A stretch of 27,393 nucleotides of DNA from Tubiluchus corallicola. Taxonomy: Eukaryota > Priapulida > Priapulimorpha > Priapulimorphida > Tubiluchidae. The DNA lies in NCBI GenBank assembly GCA_030141605.1, contig JAQGDQ010001736.1:1-27393 (forward strand). The letters run 5' to 3'. Shown here piece after piece: positions 20,930-27,393 of this stretch. Positions within the stretch are counted from its first letter, which is position 1, and each line of letters opens with the position of its first letter. A model generated the notes under the pieces. It had not been told where the DNA came from. It did not search any database and saw nothing but the letters and a program-made list of their open reading frames with translations. Both the position numbers and the translations under genes were made by a program.

Positions 20930-22317
20930 ACAGTAAGTCCTCGCTTAACGACACCCCGTTTAGCGACGTTTCGTTTCAACAGTGCGGAACATTTCCTCGC
21001 TTAACGACTCCCCGTTTAGCGACGTTTCGCTTCAACAGTGCGGAACATTTCCTCGCTTAATGACTCCCCGTTTAGCGACGTTTCGCTTCAACAGTGCGGA
21101 ACATTTCCTCACTTAACAACTTCCCGTTTAGCGACGTTTCGCTTCAACAGCGCGGAACATTTCCTCACTTAACAACTTCCCGTTTAGCGACGTTTCGCTT
21201 CAACAGTGCAGAACATTTCCTTGCTTAACAACTTCCCGTTTAGCGACGTTTCGCTTCAACAGCGCGGAACATTTCCTTGCTTAACGACTTCCCGTTTAGC
21301 GACGTTTCGCTTCAACAGTGCGGAACATTTCCTCGCTTAACGACTCCCCGTTTAGCGACGTTTCGCTTCAACAGTGCGGAACATTTCCTCACTTAACGAC
21401 TCCCCGTTTAGCGACGTTTCGCTTCAACAGTGCGGAACATTTCCTCGCTTAACGACTCCCCGTTTAGCGACGTTTCGCTTCAACAGCGCGGAACATTTCC
21501 TCGCTTAACGACTCCCCGTTTAGCGACGTTTCGCTTCAACAGTGCGGAACATTTCCTTGCTTAACGACTTCCCGTTTAGCGACGTTTCGCTTCAACAGTG
21601 CGGAACATTTCCTTGCTTAACGACTCCCCGTTTAGCGACGTTTCGCTTCAACAGTGCGGAACATTTGACATCTTTTTCTTACTTAATGACGCACGTAACG
21701 ACGATGACCTCACTACTCGAAATAGATCTCATAAGACCTATGACTTTGCTTCTGCTGTTTGAGTACAGACATAACTAAATGATTACAAATTAGGCACTGT
21801 TCTATTCAGGAGAATCTCGGCTATCCAATAATGCCGTTTATGTAAACATTTATAAGTGATTTAATTGGATAAAATTAAGAAAAACACGCCTTTTCATTCC
21901 CTCCAACTTGAAAGTGATACTGCATATTGTTACAGTGCAAACACTGCAGTTACTGAAATCTTTTTTCAATTTTTGTCAAAAATCGATTTTGAATTTGTCT
22001 AAGGTGAGCAAATGTATTTCATATATAATTTTGCAAAAAAAATCATTGTGTGAGGAGTAGAAACCAACAATTATCAAATATAATGTAATTGCTGCTTAGT
22101 TAGAGCAGTTTTTCGTGAACCCAGGCAAAATTCAGCAAATGCTTACGGTCCTGAAGGAATTAACAACATTTCGCTTAGCGTTGCATTTTGCCGGACACAT
22201 TAGCGTCGTTAAGCGAGGACATACTATACCACCTAAACTAGAACAGAACTACTAATGCAGCAAATGCAAAAGGAGTTAACTTTGCTTTGCGTTGCATTTT
22301 GCTAAGCGAGGACTCAC
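20930..22317. mobile_element. DNA transposon remnant with CAGTAAGTCCTCGCTTAACG ends
   Basis: The left end CAGTAAGTCCTCGCTTAACG follows GGTA. Inverted partners occur at 22205-22232 (GTCGTTAAGCGAGGACATAC) and again at 22298-22317 (GCTAAGCGAGGACTCACTG). Such ends and a TA flank suggest a Tc1/mariner or pogo/Tigger type element. No transposase frame remains. The left part is expanded into the 56-bp array; two right-hand ends suggest a nested or duplicated terminus. Confidence 0.6.
20936..21670. repeat. 56-bp tandem array, about 13 copies, inside a transposon end
   Basis: The unit reads CCTCGCTTAACGACTCCCCG, TTTAGCGACGTTTCGCTTCA, ACAGTGCGGAACATTT. The period is 56 bp (TCGCTT at 20941, 20997, 21053). 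The first unit continues directly from the transposon terminus. Confidence 0.95.
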
Positions 22318-22695
22318 TGCACTTTCTCCCGTGTAATTGCACGCAATGAACAACAAACAAAAAGTAGGAAAAATGACGTCAGGGAAAAAAAACGGGAACT
22401 AAATTAACCGAACGAAGGAAAACTCACAGCGACACACGCTCGTTGTCGCACAATTTCACGTCGAAGTAACGGAAAGAAAAGAAAATTACAAACTAAATAA
22501 ACTTTAGTAACAAATGTTAAAACAGAGAACTAGAACTGATTCTAGTGATAAATAATCACAACCTAGTATAACTTTATTACCCTCCCTGCCCCGCCCATAA
22601 TGGCTTTTGCTAAATATCTCCCAAATTCATTGACAAAACCGAGATATATATGTGTGGCAAATTTGAAAGTGACGCGAATGAGACTAAAGTCTGAA
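22318..22695. other. Intergenic sequence; possible poly(A) site of the minus-strand gene
   Basis: TTTATT at 22573-22578 is AATAAA on the minus strand, the first seen below the stop at 23933, giving a 3' UTR of about 1.35 kb if used. No other feature. Confidence 0.3.
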
Positions 22696-22697
22696 TC

Positions 22698-23038
22698 GTG
22701 GGGACCGTAACTACGGCAACAAGAGGAAAGTTGTCATGGCCGTAACTATGGCAACAAGAGGAGAGTTGTCATGACCGTAACTACGGCAACAAGAGGAAAG
22801 TTGTCATGGCTGTAACTATGGCAACAAGAGGAGAGTTGTCATGACCGTAACTACGGCAACAAGAGGAAAGTTGTCATGACCGTAACTACGGCAACAAGAG
22901 GAAAGTTGTCATGGCTGTAACTATGGCAACAAGAGGAAAGTTGTCATGACCGTAACTACGGCAACAAGAGGAGTTATCATGACCGTAACTATGGCAACAA
23001 GAGGAGAGTTGTCATGACCGTAACTATGGCAACAAGCA
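22698..23038. repeat. 35-bp tandem array, about 10 copies
   Basis: The unit is GACCGTAACTACGGCAACAA then GAGGAAAGTTGTCAT. Each carries the near-palindrome CCGTA-AC-TACGG and GTTG/CAAC outer arms. TACGG/TATGG and GAAAG/GAGAG variants alternate in blocks. If the minus gene ends at 22573 this array is in its 3' UTR. Confidence 0.94.
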
Positions 23039-23932
23039 GACAGTCGATGCAGCTCGCCTGCAGCCGTTGGAAGAACTAGCGTCTATTATTGTCCACGCAA
23101 ACATTGTCTTTAAATCAACCAGTCAAAAATCGATACGGAGTAAGACCTACGCACGACACGGTTATTGTCAATTACGAACACTATGTACAGCATTTGTGCC
23201 ACAAGCGGGGAAAATTATGACCGTTTTTCTAACGAAACTAGAAACTATCAGCTCAACTGTACTGCACGTGACACAAGACAGAGCGGAGAGTGATCTACGC
23301 GAGAATAAAAAAAACGGCACTCGTCTAAAACATCGCGAAAGGACGACGAAAGAGTAATACTAAAAATTGCATAGGCATTCAAACGGCGGCGGCGGCGGCG
23401 GCGGCAGAAAGCTAAAAACGCTGACGATGGTAGTCATACTTACAGTCGAACTTTGCAAAAGTGTCTATTTACAACGTATGTGACATTTTTAAATAGAGAA
23501 TGAAAAGTACATATTTACAATCGAGTGTCATATTCTCTGTACATCACGAACATGTGATTGTGTACACTATTTACACTGCATCTATAACGATTGTTGACGA
23601 TAATTAGTATGTACAACGGTTATTATACAAGCGTGGCGGGACGGGTCCGTCCTAATACGACCGCACTAAAGCGGGGTTTTGCACACAAACTAGGCCTTTG
23701 TTTCGACCGCAGAGTGGGAGATTCGAACAGTTTGGGAGTCGGACCGTTTTCGCGTCCTCACAACGCAGGGACACGGCAACGGTACGCAAGAAACGCACTC
23801 GGTGCCGACGAGGGCGCCGTTGCCATGGCAACGCCTGCTCGACAGATGCCGTGCCAGTACAATTCCTGCGTCTTCTTCACTGTCGGACACGAGTCGATAT
23901 AAATGCATTTCGCTCGGTGTGCCGCGTGTACG
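23039..23932. other. Downstream region or 3' UTR of the minus-strand gene
   Basis: More GC-balanced than the rest. Contains a (GGC)n run at 23382-23405. Several overlapping open frames (23067-23357, 23591-23902) have no recognised homology and lack partner features. Confidence 0.4.
23382..23405. repeat. (GGC)8 microsatellite
   Basis: Eight GGC/CGG units about 530 bp past the stop of the minus-strand gene; GCC repeats in its transcript. Confidence 0.92.
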
Positions 23933-24097
23933 CTAGGCGACGTAGTCCGCATCGCTCGCCGCATCACTGTCAGCATCCAGCACGCTTTCCTCATCCTCGT
24001 CCTCTGACTCCGCCTTGCGTTTCTTGTGCTTGTGCTTCTTATGCTTCTTGTGCTTGTGCTTGTGTTTCTTATGCTTCTTGTGTCCCGACGGCGTTTC
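23933..24097 (-). CDS. Terminal exon: HK-rich basic tract plus acidic tail
   Basis: Fifty-four residues and TAG. It starts ETPSGHKKHK after a good polypyrimidine acceptor, carries about 20 residues of alternating Lys and His, then KKRK, then an Asp/Glu/Ser-rich end finishing DADYVA. The tract is built from AAG/CAC/CAT codons with synonymous variation, which argues for selection on protein and not a raw microsatellite. Confidence 0.82.
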   Translation of the reverse strand, partial: ETPSGHKKHKKHKHKHKKHKKHKHKKRKAESEDEDEESVLDADSDAASDADYVA

Positions 24098-26356
24098 CTG
24101 AAAAAAGCAAGGACGAAGTTGAACGTCGCTGGACACTAGGGGTGAGCAACGAACATTCGAATTCGATTCGAACGAATTTTTTTTAATTCAAATTCGACTC
24201 GAACCTAAAATCGTAGATTTAAATAATTCACTGCTTCAACTACATGCATTCTTTATCATTAAAATGTTTAAACCTTCATACAATCAGCACAATTTAGCAG
24301 TGATTTCTGTGCAAAATTTTTAAACAAATTATTAGTGTTTTTACTGCAGAACAATATCAAGCAATATGCAAGATCTTTTGATTAATTTCTTCATAATCTT
24401 TTTAAAACTGAATTCAAATTCAACATCTTAAAATTTGCTTTCATTAAAGCTCGAAAGTCAAAAATTCGATTCGATTCGAATTTGCTTTCTGATAGAGAAT
24501 GTTCACCTCTAATAGACACGTATCGTTATTTTGAAACGCCAACGGCTGCACTTACCCGCTCTTGTTGATCCTGCTCAAAGTGAAGATGTGCCATATTGCT
24601 GTTAGTCTCTTCTAGCATGATTTCGGGTGGTTCTACTATGTTAGCTTGCTCGCCGTAGTTGGTCTCGTCGGTGGCGGACACTGCGGCACGCTCTAGTATG
24701 ACAGACGGCATCATAGCCGGAGTCAGAGTCGGTGGCAAATCACCGTCCGGTCCAACGTCTAACACAAGACAGAAATCAACATTGTAAATCTCCCGTATAA
24801 AACAGTACAGTAACAGAACTTGTGCAACACACAGAATAAATTCAGTGGAATGAAATTCAAGTTAATTTTGATGCTTTTGTGTTCACAGTTTGAACCTAAC
24901 ACACTTTTCGTATTTGCAGGGATGAGAATGACAAATTGCAAAAAACTCTGAAACAGGCCGGGGGTTTGGGAGCCATCTAGGTCCCCAATGGGGTTGAGAG
25001 GCAAAGTCCCCATGGGGGTTAAAGGTGGCGACGCCCCCTTGGAGCTAGAAACAAATTGAAATTTTGTGACCACAGGGAGCCTCTAAGTGGACTTAAAATA
25101 TCAATTACCTTGTTTCATGCATAATTTAAAATACCCAACTATCAAGGATACATGATACTTAATTGTCTCAAACATGCCTAAGTACTGGCTGCTCCTATGC
25201 AAAAGTATATAAAAACTGTCTGCAACTGAGTCAAATAACTCTGCACAATTGATTCTATACACTGATGTACGTGATGTAAACAAAGTGACGGCCTGCCAAC
25301 TAGCGGTCAGCTCGTGAAATAATGTACTGGGTCCGTAAAAATTTTCTCAACGAATTTACGTGATTTACAAAAATGGCACTACTGGTCTTCCAAAAACTCG
25401 GAATTCGACGTATCCGCGCAAAATTCTCATCCCTGTATTTGGGTAACCACTCTTAGCTAAATACTTACCACTACTTAAAGTACAAAAAAGTTTTTACTTA
25501 CTTAAAACTAAAAAATTTCGTACCACCTACACACTGCGTTATTGCATACAGAGCTTGCATTAGCAGCAACTTTGTACGGAACTTGTAAATTTAAACTCCA
25601 ACGATTTAAGTCATTTAAAAAGTTTTGATAACATTGAGTAAAGTTTGAAAAAATAATCAAAGCATTCGTAGCGCACATGTTGCTAAGCAAAATGTCAAAT
25701 TACTGTATCTTGTTAGTAAGATTAAGAATACATTTTTGGTTAGTGAGTGGCGCACCCTGGAGGGTGAGTCATCAACATTTTACCAATTGGCACAAACATT
25801 TTAAATGATTATTTCTAGTTGAATAAGTCTTTCTAGCAGAAAAGTAATATAGATTTGCATGGAAAGTTTTTTGGGACATAGTTTAACATTGCCTTTTCTT
25901 CTTCTGATGTACGATGTGCATATATGACGTCATGTAATGAGCCAGTGATGCACACTGGGATGGTGAGCCAGTGATGCACACTGGGAAGGTTAGCCAGTGA
26001 TGCACACTGGGAAGGTGAGCCAGTGCCTTTTTACCAGTTGGTGCAAAAACTTAAGAATTTTCTTTTCTAATTACGTAAGTCTTTCAAACAGGTAAGCGAA
26101 ACGCTAAATAATATAATTTTGCATGGAAAGTTTTTAGGTACATACTTCAAAATTGCTTGTATCTTCCCGTTTAAATACACGAGTAACACCGTTATTGATT
26201 AGCAACTGAAAACGGCAACGTACCAATGGACACGTCCTGAGCCGCGTCTTTAGCAGTAGCATCCCCGGATTCTGCCGATTGTCCAGGATTCGTCTTCGCA
26301 GCTTCTTCCTCGTCCTCCTCCTCGCTAGGATCGATGCTCAGCATCAGCTGTTTGAA
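23933..26356 (-). CDS. Unidentified protein with Lys/His-rich tract and acidic tail, last three exons
   Basis: Minus-strand exons 26356-26224, 24758-24556 and 24097-23933 join to 501 nt (166 residues plus TAG). Splice sites are all canonical: acceptor GGTTCTAG|TTC, donor ATTG|GTACGT, acceptor GTGTTAG|ACG, donor GAGCGG|GTAAGT, acceptor TTTTTTCAG|GAA. Phases 1 and 0 agree. The order is FKQLMLSIDPSEEEDEEEAA, an acidic/polar stretch, PPTLTPAMMPSVILERAA, a further polar acidic region, a basic tract of repeated HKK/HK units ending KKRK, and the acidic tail AESEDEDEESVLDADSDAAS then DADYVA. No membrane segment. Such HK tracts and acidic tails are common in nuclear or nucleolar proteins, and KKRK resembles a nuclear-localisation signal; I do not recognise the family. 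The 5' exons lie beyond the 24-bp satellite, outside the window. The gene converges on WLS. Intron 1 holds a 519-bp element and intron 2 a 375-bp one. Confidence 0.8.
24137..24511. mobile_element. 375-bp hAT-like element with imperfect 8-bp target duplication
   Basis: Begins TAGGGGTGAGCAACGAACAT and ends GAATGTTCACCTCTA. The flanks CTGGACAC and ATAGACAC agree at 6 of 8 bases, like a worn 8-bp duplication typical of hAT elements. Subterminal ATTCGATTCGAA repeats are inverted on the two sides. Non-coding; in the last intron of the minus-strand gene. Confidence 0.7.
24556..24758 (-). CDS. Penultimate exon of the unidentified minus-strand gene
   Basis: 203 nt between acceptor TTAG|ACGTTGG and donor CGG|GTAAGT. 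It encodes DVGPDGDLPPTLTPAMMPSV, ILERAAVSATDETNYGEQAN, IVEPPEIMLEETNSNMAHLH and FEQDQQER. Hydrophilic and acidic, with no recognisable domain. The entry phase (1) fits the exon at 26224. Confidence 0.78.
24917..25435 (-). mobile_element. Complete 519-bp hAT-like element with terminal repeats and 6-bp duplication
   Basis: CAGGGATGAGAAT at the left and ATTCTCATCCCTG at the right are perfect inverted repeats. TATTTG flanks both sides (24911-24916 and 25436-25441). The CAGGG start is common among hAT elements, though their usual duplication is 8 bp. No transposase. It is the only complete copy of the family seen at 3384, 6760 and 12682, in the opposite orientation, and lies in an intron of the minus-strand gene. 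Confidence 0.88.
25436..25900. other. Intron of the minus-strand gene
   Basis: AT-rich. 25755-25895 shares a diverged ~145-bp direct duplication with 26010-26160 (ACATTTTACCAATTGGCACA versus TTTTTACCAGTTGGTGCAAA; TTTGCATGGAAAGTTTTT in both). Confidence 0.6.
25935..26030. repeat. 27-bp tandem repeat, about four copies
   Basis: The unit is GAGCCAGTGATGCACACTGG followed by GAAGGT. It lies between the two halves of the diverged direct duplication, which seems to have grown from the same GGTGAG(T/C)CA junction. Confidence 0.9.
26224..26356 (-). CDS. Antepenultimate exon of the unidentified minus-strand gene
   Basis: 133 nt between acceptor GGTTCTAG|TTCAAAC and donor ATTG|GTACGT. It encodes FKQLMLSIDPSEEEDEEEAA, KTNPGQSAESGDATAKDAAQ and DVSI plus one base. 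The frame and phase fit the next exon exactly. The polypyrimidine tract before the acceptor is short, so this start is a little less certain. Confidence 0.7.
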
Positions 26357-26569
26357 CTAGAACCGGGAAGGAAGAACGTAGTCATTTCAAAGACGCGAGC
26401 CAACTTTAGTCGGCAGTGTGTCAGGAAACAAAGATTTGATGACGTGACAACAGATGTCAGTTTTAATCATTTTAGTTTTCAGGGACAATTAAACTATGTA
26501 TAATTCGCACACCTCGGAAAGTTTGTTTGAGTGTTACAATGTTTGTAAGAAAACAAAATTGGAAAACGT
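26357..26569. other. Intron upstream of the visible minus-strand exons
   Basis: Unique-looking sequence between the exon acceptor and the 24-bp satellite. No exon supported. Confidence 0.4.
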
Positions 26570-27381
26570 TTTTTACTGCATACGAAAAATGTTCTTTTAC
26601 TGCATACGAAAACCGTTCTTTTACTGCATACGAAAAACGTTCTTTTACTGCATACGAAAGACGTTCTTTTACTGCATACGAAAGACGTTCTTTTACTGCA
26701 TACGAAAAACGTTCTTTTACTGCATACGAAAAACGTTCTTTTACTGCATACGAAAGACGTTCTTTTACTGCATACGAAAAACGTTCTTTTATTGCATATG
26801 AAAAACGTTCTTTTACTGCATATGAAAAACGTTCTTTTATTGCATATGAAAAACGTTCTTTTACTGCATATGAAAAACATTCTTTTATTGCATATGAAAA
26901 ACGTTCTTTTACTGCATATGAAAAACATTCTTTTATTGCATATGAAAAACGTTCTTTTACTGCATATGAAAACCGTTCTTTCACGGCATACGGAAAATGT
27001 TCTTTTACTGCATACGAAAAACGTTCTTTTACTGCATATGAAAAACGTTCTTTTACTGCATATGAAAAACGTTCTTTTATTGCATATGAAAAACGTTCTT
27101 TTACTGCATACGAAAAACGTTCTTTTATTGCATATGAAAAACGTTCTTTTACTGCATATGAAAAACATTCTTTTACTGCATATGAAAAACGTTCTTTTAC
27201 TGCATATGAAAAACGTTCTTTTATTGCATATGAAAAACGTTCTTTTACTGCATACGAAAAACGTTCTTTTATTGCATATGAAAAACGTTCTTTTACTGCA
27301 TATGAAAAACATTCTTTTACTGCATATGAAAAACGTTCTTTTACTGCATATGAAAAACGTTCTTTTACTGCATATGAAAAC
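26570..27381. repeat. 24-bp satellite, about 34 copies
   Basis: The unit is TACTGCATACGAAAAACGTT then CTTT. The first ~10 units have CATACG, later ones mainly CATATG. From about 26780 TTTACT and TTTATT units alternate, giving a 48-bp higher-order pattern. The period is a multiple of three, so frames on both strands stay open (KERFSYAV-type, FFYCIRKT-type). It probably lies in an intron of the minus-strand gene. Confidence 0.97.
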
Positions 27382-27393
27382 AGTGAATTTTTG

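Noticed and set aside
23591-24186. Overlapping frames on both strands near the minus-gene terminal exon
   Set aside because: Shadows of the coding exon at 23933-24097 and its GC-richer surroundings.
26472-27312. Frames of 170 and 272 codons on the minus strand and 101 on the plus
   Set aside because: Products of the 24-bp satellite, whose period is a multiple of three.

Overview
The window is animal nuclear DNA: spliced genes with canonical GT/AG introns, low GC, and many transposon remnants and tandem repeats. The decisive anchor is a plus-strand gene whose eight visible exons encode the C-terminal two thirds of Wntless (WLS/Evi/GPR177), the metazoan Wnt cargo receptor. Its sequence is close to vertebrate Wntless in the membrane domain, so the host is a metazoan, probably an invertebrate. 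I cannot fix the phylum from sequence alone.

Layout. 1-2855: the end of a 29-bp satellite. 3578-17021: WLS exons (3578-3714, 4784-4824, 6291-6418, 11479-11576, 12281-12488, 13805-13970, 15346-15432, 16909-17021). All junction phases agree and together they give 325 residues plus a stop. The N-terminal exons (signal/TM1 and lumenal domain) lie upstream of the window. Inside the 5-kb intron 6419-11478, on the opposite strand, sits a small two-exon gene (10635 down to 8891). It encodes a predicted secreted protein rich in Asp, Arg and Cys, and has its own TATA box and poly(A) signal. 17022-23932: an intergenic stretch of repeats and transposons. 26356 down to 23933: the last three exons of a convergent minus-strand gene for an unidentified protein with a Lys/His-rich basic tract and an acidic tail. 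26570-27393: a 24-bp satellite.

Repeats are the dominant feature. About 15 unrelated tandem arrays (units of 24, 27, 28-29, 35, 37, 44, 48, 50, 56, 65, 104 and 126 bp, plus microsatellites) fill roughly 30% of the window, and most WLS introns carry a private one. Several look grown from functional signals: a 50-bp array is a repeated 5' splice site, a 37-bp array repeats the B box of a tRNA-derived SINE, a 104-bp array repeats a splice-site-flanked pseudo-exon, and a 56-bp array lies inside a transposon end. Dispersed elements include a hAT-like 519-bp element with terminal inverted repeats and a target duplication (plus three partial copies), a 375-bp hAT-like element, an inverted pair of ~650-bp elements around the last WLS exons, a palindromic element carrying DR1-like motifs, and a reverse-transcriptase fragment.

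Functionally, WLS carries lipid-modified Wnt from the ER/Golgi to the cell surface. The nested secreted-protein gene and the downstream minus-strand gene show no evident pathway link to it. All identifications rest on reading the translations and splice sites by eye; no database search was made.
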